Of a DNA stretch of 64,000 nucleotides, positions 34,104 through 46,067 are shown piece by piece (within the stretch, counting starts at the first letter, position 1; each line of letters starts with the position of its first letter). The DNA comes from Notospermus geniculatus (lineage: Eukaryota; Nemertea; Pilidiophora; Heteronemertea; Lineidae): positions 117,336 through 181,335 of the forward strand of contig NMRB01000249.1 in the NCBI GenBank assembly GCA_002633025.1. Reading direction: 5' to 3'. Made by a program: the position numbers and the translations under genes. Under the pieces are notes generated by a model that was not told the origin of the DNA, ran no database searches, and saw only the letters and a list, made by a program, of their open reading frames with translations.

Positions 34104-34708
34104 TTAATTGCCTCAAAGACATGACGTTCAAAGAACCCTAAAGCTACTTGGTGACTTGAGACACATGATAGAGACAACTGGCATGACATAGTCAAATACG
34201 TCATGCTACAACAGCAGCGACACGTAGCGCATATCGCCACATAATGCGGATAAAATGAAATCAATAAACGACCAGCACTAAAAATCCTACCATAAGAGGC
34301 AAGGTTCATACAGGGAGGCTGTCCACTCGTAAAAAAAGTTGCCATGTGCTCCAAGTACACTGAAATTGAACCTGTCGTACTAGTGCTGTTCTTCAAGAGC
34401 ATTTAATGTCGTTCTACCAATTTCTTCAAGTATGCTTTACCGCTAACATGGCTAACCTTTTTAGCTTCATCTCCATCGGCAAAACTGACACACAGTGTCG
34501 CAGCTTACGTCGGCAAACTGGGCGAGCTATATAAATGGGTGATGTTCGTGGCGTAATGCTTTTGTTGGGCAGGGAAAGTGTCTCCTACAAATTAATGTTA
34601 GGTCCCGGAGGCTACCATTAGTGGTCACCGCTGATTGATGACTCTGAGAAAGTGTCGATAAAATGTAGGTCAAATTTGCCATCTGGCAAGGACTGCGATA
34701 CTTATCCA

Positions 34709-34940
34709 CACTCTAAGAAAAAAAGGTTCTAAAAGGGTTCTTTGGCTGTCACTGTGGGAGAACCCTCTAAAAGGGTTCAATATAGAACCCTATAGGTCCA
34801 CAAAGAACCCTTAAAGGTTCCAATTAGAACATTTAAGTGTTCTTTATGGACCTATAGGGTTCTGTATAGAACCCTTTTAGAGTGTTCTCCCACAGTGACA
34901 GCCAAAGAACCCTTTTAGAACCTTTTTTTTTCTAAGAGTG
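34709..34940. mobile_element. Full-length hairpin, CACTCTAAG ends
   Basis: The arms start CACTCTAAGAAAAAAAGG then TTCTAAAAGGGTTCTTTGGC, and the complement ends CCTTTTTTTTTCTAAGAGTG. Almost the whole 232 bp pairs, and it is full of GGTTC/GAACC words. It resembles 46068-46332 in ends and word content. This type of TA-flanked hairpin is widespread in animal genomes. Confidence 0.88.
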
Positions 34941-36006
34941 CATGTCAGCAGGGGAAACTTCCATTAGACTGGTTCCCATCTTTGCCGTTCTACTTCCGCG
35001 GCGCTACTGTCCACAACAAAGACAACTTCCACTTGCGCGGAGTGTGTGTGGTCGTATGTATGTACATGTACGTGTACATGTACATCGCTGAGTGCAATGT
35101 CCTCTCCTAGAAAAGGCAGTATCTCCGTTTGTGTCAGTGGGGCCATAATCATTTGAACCATTATCTCCATCCAGTACTACGAACTACACTGTAGCGCTGA
35201 GATTTGCTGTTTATTCAATCAACCACACCCCCACCGAAGGGATCGCTTGGGTCTGCCTTTTACCATTTGGTGGTAGAGTGCAATCCACAGTAAAAAAACT
35301 TCCCATGTTTTAAGCATGGTGCATTGCACATTTTGTTGACCAAATCTGGCAATGTCTGGAATGATTCGCTTATTAAACGTATACAAACAAGCCTGCCGAT
35401 GTACATTGCAGCCCCCGGAGGCGCCGTCAGTGTATTCGCCATCCTGGCAACCGGGTTTGTTTATTCCATTCCAACTTTACCATGGCGATAGTAAACAATC
35501 CAAGCGTTTGGTTTGACTGATTGCTGAAAGGTACATATTTATTCGGCGTCTCATCTTCTCCATATGAACGGCAATTATTCAGCAGGTGAAATCGACACCG
35601 TGCAGTTTTTTCCCCATCAAAATTCTCGCTCGGCCATTTTATGTTATCGCTTTAGTTGTCCGCGCCACCTGTGGTCGGGTAGCCCTCCATAAACGTTTCC
35701 AATGGATGTGTCTGGCTGAATGCATGCACACATTTCAAACGTTTCTTTTTTTATGGTTGGTTACACTGTGCTCGAGGAAAGTTTCTTTTAATTGGGGACA
35801 CCAGCGTTCATCCAATATGGCCGCCACAGCCACCATTTTGCCTTTCCTTTCCGGACGTTGAAGGCTGAATGCATGCGTATATCGCAACGAAAGAAAGAAC
35901 CAGAACCAGAGAAAGATTCATTTGGATTGGATTGGATTGGGGCCGCTTTTTCCAAACAACTACAGGTTGGGACATAGCCACTTTTTGCGTTGCTCTTGTT
36001 AAGAAT
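34941..36006. other. Non-coding stretch
   Basis: Seen here are an ACATGTAC-rich run at 35061-35084 and a (GGATT)n-like run at 35923-35940. No gene is supported. Confidence 0.4.
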
Positions 36007-36138
36007 AGGGAGTTTAAGAGATCACACGCTAACGATAACATTTACGTTAACGATATTTTTTGTACATGAAATACATACATGTACAAGAAATAGCGTTAAC
36101 GTAAGCGTTATCGTTAGCGTGTGATTTCTTAAACTCTG
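36007..36138. mobile_element. AGGGAGTTT-type hairpin MITE
   Basis: The left arm is AGGGAGTTTAAGAGATCACA then CGCTAACGATAAC. The right arm returns as GTTATCGTTAGCGTGTGATT then TCTTAAACTCT, with the last bases decayed. It shares its terminal word with 24128-24278 and 41862-42013 but the rest of the arm is different. Confidence 0.82.
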
Positions 36139-38483
36139 TAATACCTACCCGTAGCCGCGTACGTTACCCCAAATATTCAGGGGTGGAAAACAAACTATGT
36201 AATATCCGTTTTTTTCTCTTTTTGCCACCTTGAAGTCTGCAATTACATGTGACATTATGAAAAATGCAGAGAAACTGTAAGAGTTAAAATCCAGACAAGA
36301 AAAGAATGATCCAATGTTTTCTGCCCGCCCGATATACTAGGTATATTTACGCTTGACCACACCCTCGGTTTCCTTTCCAATCAAGCTTCTGAGGTGCCGG
36401 ATAAGCTGGATATGATATGGCAAGTCTCAGCTTCCTGGTATGATTGATACCCCAGGAAAGAGACCTGGTTAATCATTCTCTCGGCGATAAGCTGCCATCT
36501 CTGATTGATAACTTCTATAAGATAAGCCCATTCATCATATAGAATGGCGAGGGCTCCTCGAGTAGATACTAGTATGATACTCAGTGTACTCCCAAAGGGC
36601 GCACACTGCTCCGGGGACATGGACTACTTTTTTCCTTGTCATTCTGCAGGTTTGGATAGGTAATCCGCTCTGCAACTTGTGGCAGACAAGATTAGTTCGC
36701 AGCAGTAGCGAGTCAGAAAAGTGCAAAGTGATATTTTCGAGCTAACGTGACGCCTCGCGAAAAAGAACTTACTGGGAAGTAAGAAGCTTACGCAGCCCTC
36801 CCTTGATCCTTTGTATGACTGGTGCAGTGCAAACAGTGACATCTGCTATATCATTCTGAGTTTTCGAATTTGATTTTCCGTCTGACCCATTCTTCCTGCG
36901 GTTTGGGATACTTTGACACTAACCTTCCGCCCAACATTCTCTAGAGGGTGCAGTTTTTCACCTTTAATCTCTCCATTCTTCAATATATATCGTGCAATCC
37001 GATTGCCATATAAGGTAACCGCAAGGGAACGCAACCCCGTCTCAAGCCAAAATCGCAACCGTGGATCACCCGCTTAAAGGGACTCTGACGAGTTAGGAAA
37101 GCATGCTGATCTTGGACATAAATGCCAAAGCGAACTCATACTTATTCGTACTTTTATTTTGTTCATAGATTTTTCCGTCAGAACCGAAGCCACAGCATAA
37201 ATCGCCCTTGTAGTATACGGAAGAGGCCATCTCAAGCTATTCATGTTGAATGGGGTCTTTTACTTGCCCTTGCCCCACAGGGAAGAAGGCACCATTGCTA
37301 CTGTCCCATGGGACGGACTGACGAGCCATGGATGATTAATCCCATAATGGCCCGGGATTCGAGCTTGGGACCTGCCGCTTGCTAAGCTGACGTGATACCC
37401 ACTAGGCTATCAAGGCTCCTCAATACTCATTCGTCGACCAGTATAGAGAATGGAAAATTCGTTTCTCATGCGGATGTCAGGTCACACTGCGATTGCCTGC
37501 GCTACGACGGAACAGTCGGCATCAGGTGTCGCAAGCACGGTCAGGTCACAAAAACGAAAATGTGTACGATCGTCGTGGAACAAGCAGCATCAGCGCGCAG
37601 GGAATCGTAACCGTGTTCAGGTCACCTGCGAATGGATTACGCTCGTCGGGATGACACAGAAGTTGAATAGGTTCAACTCTTGCGATTTGTGATCTTTTTG
37701 GTCGGCGACTGATCCCAATCGTCGTAACTGAGACGCAACTGCAGTCATGTCACACCAGATCGGCGACTGATTTGTTCCACGCTGTCGTGCCTCAGGCGCA
37801 AAGTGATCCGGAAAAGTCAGTCTACGCCTGTTATGTGCCATCGCAAGGTCAACCTGACATCCGCATTATGCCTCAACGGGCTGCTTCCAAACAAGGCATT
37901 TTCCTTTCCGCAAGCGGTCGGCGAGGAAGTATAAATTGGCTTGAACGCTCTCCATCGCTATACTTCTTGACCACACTCGTCGACTCCTGTATGTCAGTCT
38001 GTTCTCCGGTCGCTGCTCGTGTATTGACTTGTACCTTCCTTACCCAACTCCGCCGGCAGAGATGCGCCGATAAACCCGGCAAGATAAGATGGATGGGCGA
38101 TTAAAAATCTCCGTAGAGATGAAACTTTGCGGGTAGCTGTTTTCATATTGAATCCGCCAATTTGGCAAAGTTTAAACACATGCTCGGAATTACTAATTGG
38201 CTTTATCTGGTAAATGGGGCAATATATCAAAACATACTGTGTCGATGATCAGTTGAACGTCTTGTATCCTTCGGTTTAATCTGCCAATATTGTTGGGTCG
38301 GTGGGTTTGAATAAATTTTAAAATCGTGTGATCCGTAAGCATGAACATTCAAATCAAGCCCTGATAATTTATGGCAAAAATGGATAAGCGAGCTTATCTA
38401 TTTTTGTTGGTCATATTGGTCTCCCTCGGTTAGTGTATGATTCGTGTTTGATATACGTACTGTACATGATTGTAGTATCCATG
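36139..38483. other. Mostly non-coding, contains a reverse SINE
   Basis: No exon is recognised. The one identifiable element is the tRNA-derived SINE at about 37315-37425. Several short open frames overlap on both strands and show no family features. Confidence 0.4.
37315..37425 (-). mobile_element. tRNA-derived SINE (reverse strand)
   Basis: Read on the reverse strand it gives GATAGCCTAGTGGGTATCAC, then TCAGCTTAGCAAGCGGCAGG, then CCCAAGCTCGAATCC. These are a pol III A-box-like region, an anticodon-like stem and a B box with one change. It matches the plus-strand copy at 59695-59900, including the ATGGG.ATTAATC tail after the tRNA part. Confidence 0.75.
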
Positions 38484-38885
38484 AAAGCCAAGTAGTATCA
38501 TTCAGTCTTCAATCATCAAGTTGGAACCACAGACTTCAATCTTCAAGCTTGAATTTCAACAATTCTATCTTCAAGCTTCTGCCCGAGCGTCAGTCTTCAA
38601 GCTTTGAACCCTCAGACTTGATTCAATCTTGAATCCGGAAAATTCGGTCGTCGAGTTCGAATCTGAACTTCAATCTCGAACCCCAAGACTTCAGTCTTCA
38701 AGCTTGAATCCGGACAGATCATCAGTCTTCAAGCTTGAACCCAAAACTTCAACTTCAAGCTTTGAACACCCAGTTTTCAATCTTATTTAATCTTGAGCCC
38801 CCAGTCTTCAATCTGTAAGCTTAAATCCGGATTATTCTATCTTCAAGCTTGAACACAAACTTCCATTTTCAAGCTTGAACTTGTA
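38484..38885 (+). repeat. CTTCAAGCTTGAA degenerate repeat array
   Basis: The word TCTTCAAGCTTGAA, often preceded by CAGTC and followed by CCGGA or CCC, recurs more than ten times at irregular 20-45 bp spacing. The core TTCAAGCTTGAA is its own reverse complement. It is an old, diverged minisatellite. Confidence 0.85.
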
Positions 38886-40422
38886 GATTGAAAACTGAAT
38901 GAGCCGTCTTGGCTTTCGTAACTATCCAAATCCTCCTTCAATAACTGAGGCCCCTTCGGACTTGTCCATTGTTCCTTGGTCACTTTCTAACTGATAGCGT
39001 CCTTGACCTTCTGAAAATTCATCAATATCTTATCTCTCCGTCCAACACGAATATCGAATTTCTACTGATCTGGTCTGGCCGGCTGAATGGTCAGCGTTGA
39101 TTGTAATCAGCCGTGTCGCAATCACACCGAAGTGCGACGACACATCAATCCGACTGTTTATCGTGTACTGTGGAATGACAGAGTGAAATGAATTGCTAAA
39201 CCGAGTGTTACTGCTTTGATACAGTTAGTAATATAAGGTCTACCGAGTAAAGGTATAGGCTATAGGATTCATGGGTCACTTTGAATCCAGTACTTCTCGA
39301 GGATTACAGCTTTGGACTCATGGGAAACCTCACATGGATGAGATGCCAGTCAGCAACAGTTATCCTCCCAAGAACCTCCTGGTACCCATTCGAATACTCG
39401 AAAGTGAACAGTTTGGGATTTTAGAATAAAGGGGCCGGTTACATGCAAACGACACAGAAAGAATTCCCGAAGCTGGTGTGGAACTCTAACTCAGGACCTC
39501 CTGTGTTGTTGGACGATTCTTCTGACTCTGTCGGCAGGAACATGGAATCGTCTTAATAGGTTGCTGTTGATACATAGAAATATACAACTCACTTTTCATT
39601 TTCACGCCTGTCGCCTCATCGACTTATCATTTAATATGTGTAGTCTTTTCGTCCGCAGTCAGCTCCTGCGTTTAAAAGAGATATTAATACATGTAATTGC
39701 TAATTTTGCGGATAGAAAATGGTGCGTACATGTACATGACAACCTGACACCTGATCAATTGTAAAGGATATACATATACCTACAGAACGTCACCTGAAGA
39801 TTTGGTTCGGTACATTTGGAATGAACCCTGAGCTTTCGGGAAAAATAGTATGATTTTTGTAATCATTTCTATATCAAGCTGTAATCTATCATTTTGTGAT
39901 CGACATATCGTCTGCTGATTGAGTCATTCCGGTACATTGACAAACACGAGCTCGTTTTTACTGGAATAAAAAAAACTGAAATTGATAAAATTGTCAATTT
40001 CTCTAAATCATATTCCTGATAAGGCAATTACTGTCAAGTTTCTTCCGAATATAAATTGGCTGAACACGAAGCTGGACTTGACAATAGGACAGTTTTAGTC
40101 GGATTGCAAGATCAAAATGGAATTCTGCGAATGTAGAATGTGTCTCTAATTGACTGCGTTTGTTCGAGGCACTCGCAAACGATTTGAGAAAATTGTAGAC
40201 AATTTTATGATGAAGAGATTAAATTAGAGGCGGCTAGGTCACGTTTCAGTGGAGGAGGGGATCAGTGAATTTGCTCTGCTTGTTCGGGTAATAGAAGCGA
40301 CATTTCTTACGTGTGATTAGGTAGAGAAAATTTGTCACATAGCCCTTGATTTTAAGACTACATGACTGGCGTCACTTTCGCTTAAGCCACGTTCAGCATT
40401 CTGTGGATTGGTGAAAAGGCCA
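38886..40422. other. Non-coding stretch
   Basis: Unique AT-rich DNA. No exon, RNA gene or repeat boundary is recognised. Confidence 0.4.
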
Positions 40423-40547
40423 GGGCCGACCGCCACGAAACTCCGATAGCACTAACAGGGCCTAACAGAGAAATTCTGTAATGGTAAAAGCCATTGGATA
40501 CCTCTCTGTTAGGCACTGTTAGTGCTATCGGAGTTTCGTGACGGCCC
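40423..40547. mobile_element. GGGCCG-ended hairpin MITE
   Basis: The left arm is GGGCCGACCGCCACGAAACT then CCGATAGCACTAACAG. The right arm is CTGTTAGTGCTATCGG then AGTTTCGTGACGGCCC. A second paired block (CCTAACAGAG and CTCTGTTAGG) lies inside. It is another member of the GGGCCG-ended group. Confidence 0.85.
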
Positions 40548-41822
40548 GCCCAGACTTTTTTCATTCCTTGTTTCGCAAACCCGCCGAATTGGGAATGCCC
40601 CAAATTTTGAAAAAAATTTTAAAAAAATTTATTTACAATTTCTCGCGCCCGCCGATTCCTTTAACCCAAAAACTGCAGGAAAAAAAATTTCTTTAATTTT
40701 TCCGAACGCCTCCCAGAACATCAGGCCAGAAAGTGCCTTTTTTGCAAAAAGTATAGGCCTAACCGATATACCNAGGAATTGACAAAAACACTAAAACGCA
40801 TCCCGAGCTTGGATGCTGAATGAAACGTGTCATCAGAAACATTTATGCCAATACAGTTTCATAATTTCGTTGTACTGTTTTATTAAGGTTGAAAAGAAAA
40901 TGCATCAACACACAATACACACAGACGAATTCCCTATCGAATATTGACCTAAATTTCATTGTGTTCAAGGTCATGAATGACGTTTTATGGGATTGTGTGT
41001 CACGTGAATGCATATTGTGATGACGTTTTTTACGGGGTATGATTCTTTTTCACATATTTTGATGACGTTTTTGTATATTTTGATGACGTTTTTCACAAAA
41101 ACTGGTCGAAATTTTTTCATAGCCAGAACAGTAGGGCGTAATACTATATATTTCATGTATTGATTATCTAACCTTTGGACGCCCTAAAAAATCTGGCCTA
41201 TCGGTTGTAAATTGCACTGCTGGTAAAATGTGAAGCACACAAAAGGAAAATTTTACAAGCCATGCGGTTGTGAATGAGCTATGTGTGCTGCCTCATCCAT
41301 CTGAGTTATAATTCCGTGACACGTCTCACAGACATGATTTCTAATCACAACTAAACATAAAACGTGTACACGAAGACCTTTCCCCAAGTCTCCCAATGAT
41401 AATATGAATCTCGTTTTCTGCGAAATAAAAAACAGATTTGAAAACGTTTCTCAAATAAAATTTTACCTCGTTTCAATTAAATCTTTTCGAAAAGAATCAG
41501 ATGAAAACTGATGAAAAAAGTCAAGTTTTCATTTTATAAATCATTTTCCTTCGTCAAATGCCAAGGTACGACGCACGAATCATCGCCGTTACAGCTTCCA
41601 TTCATCTATTTGTTATTTCCTGTAGTGATATTAATGCCAGTTGCGGGCTTATCCGCTGCAAATGCAGACATTTATTGATGGTTTGATTAATTTCCAGTGG
41701 CATCTTGTTAATAACGCCAAATTCGATTTCTTCCAACGTGTTGAAGAGTGATGCACGACTGTCACAATTTGTTTGTGCTGGGAAAATGTCACGAAACTCA
41801 GAAGCTGCGCAGATATTAGGAT

Positions 41823-42140
41823 CAGGGGCCGGCTGCACAAAAGTTAAAAATCACTATTAATAGGGAGTTTGAGATCAGCAACTTATCACGGATCCTTATA
41901 CGTATACGGATCGAAATGTACACAAAATTTGTCCTCGTTGTACAGAAATCTATCCGTATAGGCCTACGTACATGTATAAGGATCAGTGATAAGTCGCTGA
42001 TCTCAAACTCCCTAGTTTATCTTGGCGTTAACTTATCCCAAAATGTTAGTTTTGTAAGTTAACACCAAGTTAGGGATTTTAACAGGAAAAGTTAAATTAA
42101 CAGACTTTTATCTTTTCAACTTTTGTGCAACCGGCCCCTG
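41823..42140. mobile_element. CAGGGGCCGG-ended element interrupted by a second hairpin
   Basis: The outer ends are CAGGGGCCGGCTGCACAAAA and TTTTGTGCAACCGGCCCCTG. At 41862-42013 an AGGGAGTTT-type hairpin is inserted. The remaining centre (CTTGGCGTTAACTT, AAGTTAACACCAAG) pairs as well. The inner element is therefore younger than the outer one. Confidence 0.85.
41862..42013. mobile_element. AGGGAGTTTGAGATCAGC-type hairpin
   Basis: The arms are AGGGAGTTTGAGATCAGCAA then CTTATCACGGATCCTTATAC, and the complement ends GATCTCAAACTCCCT. TA lies on both sides. It sits within 41823-42140. Only the terminal AGGGAGTTT is shared with other members. Confidence 0.88.
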
Positions 42141-42169
42141 AAGATTTCACAATTTCTGTGATGAGCGTG

Positions 42170-42250
42170 ATGGTGCAGTGTTTGAGCGGCGGTCCCGTGT
42201 GTGAGAGACTGCGTGTTCGAATCTTAGTCGAGCTACCATTACGTAAGCTG
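42170..42250 (+). mobile_element. Possible tRNA-derived SINE head
   Basis: GTGATGGTGCAGTGTTTGAG resembles an A-box region. GTGTTCGAATCTT, 40 bp downstream, resembles a B box with two mismatches. No matching second copy was seen in this window, so the call is weak. Confidence 0.35.
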
Positions 42251-42712
42251 ATCTGCTGATGCCGAATGAGCTGCTTCTTGATTTCTCCTGAAAAATTTCT
42301 GAAGATAATGTTGGGTAATAATGGGTGAAAGCGCTTATAAATCGTGCACTACAGTTATAAGCACGTTACTGTAGCAGCTTCAAATTGACGTAGAAGCTTC
42401 ATATTATGGTACACGTCACACTTAGTCCGAACCCAGAAACGTTCACACGAGCATGTCTACAATCTACAAGGCCACAAAACACGATAGATGATTTTCTGAG
42501 TTCGCCTTGATGACAGAATATGGCAGCTAATTCATCATAGCGATTACCATGTGATTAAATTCACACTGAATCTGTCAATGCTGCTGCAGGCTCTGGGATC
42601 TCATGATCCAACGACGCCTCTCACTGTATGCCATGTAGCGTCAGCATTTCACAACGAACCGTGACATGGTGTTGCAGATATTATCGAAGATAAATTGTCT
42701 GTACTCTCTGTT

Positions 42713-42898
42713 AAGGCCCGTTTCCACTATAGCGGATTCCGCCGCGTCTTGCGGCGAGCGGAGCGGTTTTCACAGGCATTGGGATAATCAATAGGCCATT
42801 GTATTGTTAAACCATCGAAGGATTATCCAAAGCCCTGTGAACACCGCACCGCTCGCCGGAAACCGCCGCGGAATCCGCTATAGTGGAAACGGGCCTTT
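42713..42898. mobile_element. AAGGCCCGTTTCCACTATAG-ended hairpin
   Basis: The arms are AAGGCCCGTTTCCACTATAG then CGGATTCCGCCGCG, and the complement ends CTATAGTGGAAACGGGCCTT. The flanks GTT and TAA suggest a TTAA or TTA target. The inner part GGATAATCAATAGGCC and GAAGGATTATCC also pairs. Confidence 0.87.
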
Positions 42899-43865
42899 AA
42901 ACTGCGTGTAAGGTATTTGTACATGTGGTTTTACATGTGGATTTACATATACATTCTTCCTTGCCAAGTTTGCTCCTTGAAAAAACTTCAAGTGTAGTGG
43001 AATCTCCATGACTGTAGGCCTACATCGTGATCACCATCGTTGTCTGTCCTCTCGAGAGTGAACAGCGACACTGTCGGGAGTTTTTTTTTCCCTATAACAC
43101 TAGGACAATGTCTCATCTCAATCTGTATCAGCACGACGTTCAACGTTGACATTAGAAATGTTAAGATTGCCTCCGATTCCCACTCCAACTCCGAGTTCCC
43201 GATATATAGATTTTGCAAGGTTGCCACTTTGCCATGTTAATTCGTTTTTTCGAGTGAGTTGAACCATTCCTTTGAAAAACCATTTTGTATCTGATGAGGC
43301 GTTCTTCAGAAAACGGAAATCATATGGAATCTGAGGCTTGAGTCGGTAACCTCCCTATAGGCCGTGGGCCAAAAGCTGTATCTTGTCAGTTCGTGGTGAC
43401 CCTCTGGGGGCAACTTCATTTCTTTTACTACACTGATAGACCGTTTAACTCCGGTAAAACAAAGGTCTTTCAACCAGTTGTATCCTTGTCTGTACCAGAT
43501 GGCTGCAGTTCTCTCGCTCAAAGGGCAATCACCTCTGATTGTGGATGCCAGTTTTCTTTTCCTCTGAAGTGGTGCTTCTCATAAGTGGCTCTGGATCCAG
43601 TAATAAGCAGAGGGAACTGTATCAGATTGGCTGTGTATTTCCTCAACACGGTTTCGTGCTACGGAGGTGAACTACTTGTGTTTATGTCCAGCGGCAGTTC
43701 AACTTATGTTTTCCAAAAAAATCCACAGACTGAAACGTAGTGTATCGTCATAGCAACTAAGAACCTTCTTCAACAAAGCGAATAACGAATGCCTAGTGTT
43801 GGTGGACATCATCGCGATCATAGTAACGGAAGGAATGACTTGCCTTATTTGTTGCTGCCGAACAT

Positions 43866-44248
43866 CAACCTCGTCCCCAGGGGTATAGTTCGCTCAGACA
43901 ACCTCGGACCACTCGCTCACTAACCCCTGGAATCAGCTTTGGTTGTTAGACCAGGAATCTTGGACTAAGTATATAGGTGGCAGCACGAGTCAAAATAATC
44001 AATTTGAAATACTTACTTGTGCTTTTTCTTTTTACAAAAAATCATCAAACCTGGATATAGATTACCTTCTGGTTTGATCCAAAATATTTTGAAAATTTCT
44101 TTGGGTATATTCTTGCGTATATTTGACGGTTTCCCGTCAACGGTTTCCCGTCAACCAATCACGTGCGTTAAATCCAAAGCTGATGCCAGGGGTTAGTGAC
44201 GCGACCGCCATTTTGTCAGAAAGCGAACGACCCCTGGGAACGAGGTTG
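43866..44248. mobile_element. CAACCTCGTCCCCAGG-ended element with long arms
   Basis: The left arm is CAACCTCGTCCCCAGGGGT then TTCGCTCAGACAACC and CTCACTAACCCCTGG. The right arm is CCAGGGGTTAGTGACGCGAC then AGCGAACGACCCCTGGGAAC and GAGGTTG. The arms pair over about 85 bases with gaps. It carries no gene. Confidence 0.8.
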
Positions 44249-44361
44249 GCCGAACATCTTCAAGAAAATGTAAAGACGATCGGCCAAAGGCAGAAAAATT
44301 TGATGGAAAGGTTTCATCTCATCCCAAATCCGTTTCAATTTCTTGATGCACTGCCCCACAT

Positions 44362-44969
44362 CACTGTTAGAAATTATTAAAGCCCCACTGTATTGAATGT
44401 GAAAAACGCAAATCATCGCCGCGATTCTTCCACGACGTCACGACGTCAGCGTAGTGTAAAATGTACTACGCTCTGTCAGAATACATTAGAGCTCTCCCTG
44501 CAGTTTTTTCCAATGCGTGCTGAAAACTAGGCCTTGATTCTGTGAAGTGCGTATCAGGCAAGCATTTTGGGGACCTTCACGAGGCTATGGGACCTCTATG
44601 TGCACTCTCCTAACTTTTTGAAAATATCGTAAAATTCAATACTGTGGGGCTTTAATTTTACAGTAGTAATTTTGCAGTAATTTTACAGAAAGTGCCTGCA
44701 GCAGAGTCCCCAGCACTTTCTGTAAATTTACATCATTTTTTAATGGTATGATTCATGTTTTCCTGTATTGGTTGGACTCCATTGGACATCCCATTATGAT
44801 GCCTTCTGGGAGCAGTATGAAAATATAATTTGGTCAGCCTCCAGTCAAGTCTCTGTTAACATTTATCTAAGTCTGTAGTTTTACAGATCACGCTGTAATT
44901 TTACAGATCCAGTGCTGAGGACTCTGCTGCACAGATTTTCTGTAAAATCTTCTGTTATTTCTAACAGTG
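44362..44969. mobile_element. CACTGTTAGAAAT-ended element with a nested MITE
   Basis: The outer ends are CACTGTTAGAAATTA and TTATTTCTAACAGTG. The body is rich in ATTTTACAG motifs and has a paired core, CAGAAAGTGCCTGCAGCAG with CTGCTGCACAGATTTTCTG. The inner element spans 44379-44653, with ends AAAGCCCCACTGTATTGAA and TTCAATACTGTGGGGCTTT. Confidence 0.8.
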
Positions 44970-45310
44970 TGTTCTATTTACAAACAGACCTACCGGACTG
45001 AATCGCGCAGAAATTATACCGCGGACAGGTTTAGGTGTAATTTCCTCTACCTCTCCTTGGTACGCAAGTAAATATACACGTTTTCCCCGTTTAATATCCG
45101 TCCGACAGGTCTTAGAAAAACCCGTGAATGAAACTTGGAAATTGGCTTCAAGGCATAACACAGGAATTCAGTGGATTCGGCCAACGGGTCATTTCCGTTT
45201 GAATCAGGTTCCTTCTGCCCAATCTTATTGAAAAATATTTGTCCTGGGTGATTGGTTTGTTCGTTAACAAGTATCGAAGGGCTGTACACATCTAATGCAC
45301 TCAAATGCAT

Positions 45311-45717
45311 AGGCCTAAGTGAGGTTTCGCAAACCTGACGAAACACGAAGTACAAAATACGAAATTCTACTTCATTTCCGTGCCGGATCTAATGAATTTC
45401 AGAGGTTGGTTGGTACCACAAATCCCTGCTACCAGTGTGTCTTTTAGCACATCCTGTAAGACCGAGAGAGTTTTGGTGCATCTTGAATTTTTAAATTTCT
45501 ACTTCGTAGCTACCACGTGGAAATGAAAGATATATTTAAAGTTTAAATTCCACCTTAACTCTGTCGGTCTTGCTTCATACGCTAAAAGACGCTCTTGCAG
45601 CAGGCGATATTTGTGGTACCAACCATCTCCAGAAATGCATTTAGGTCCTTAACACGAAGTTCAATTTCGTATTCCGTACTTCGTGTTTCATCAGGTTTGC
45701 GAAACCTCACTGGGCCT
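45311..45717. mobile_element. Element with about 57-bp arms, AGTGAGGTTTCGCAAACC
   Basis: The left arm is AGTGAGGTTTCGCAAACCTG then ACGAAACACGAAGTACAAAA. The right arm is TACTTCGTGTTTCATCAGG then TTTGCGAAACCTCACT. AGGCCT-like bases lie outside each arm. No coding frame is seen inside. Confidence 0.82.
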
Positions 45718-45783
45718 CTGCAAATTCTGTTACAAAGGTCGTCATCAAATCCAAAACTAGAGCACAAAGGCGACACACAAAAT

Positions 45784-45985
45784 GAAATAATAGCCGAATT
45801 CGTCCTCCAGAGATTGAGCAAATTTTCGACCCCAACCGGGGTCTTCTTCAGGCTGGCACTTTCAAGTCGAGCTACCAGAGGTATAAACTTCTCGTAGCTC
45901 GACTTGAAAGTGCCAGCCTGAAGAAGACCCCGATTGGGGTCGAAAATTTGCTAAATCTCTGGAGGACGACTTCGGTTATTATTTC
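45784..45985. mobile_element. 202-bp hairpin with GAAATAATAGCCGAA ends
   Basis: The arms run from GAAATAATAGCCGAATTCGT through CCTCCAGAGATT and GCAAATTTTCGACCCCAACC, then GAAGTGCC-like and TCGAGCTAC blocks, and return fully complementary to TTCGGTTATTATTTC. Part of the arm is also the interior of the element at 26991-27215. Confidence 0.88.
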
Positions 45986-46067
45986 AAAGGTCGTCATCAG
46001 TTGCAGAAATGTGAATCTTACTAGAATTGTTGTTGTTCTCGAGGTAAAATGTGATTTGATGTAGGTA

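Noticed and set aside
38484-38885. Palindromic repeats at intervals suggesting an origin or binding array
   Set aside because: Spacing is irregular and units are diverged. A decayed minisatellite explains it better.
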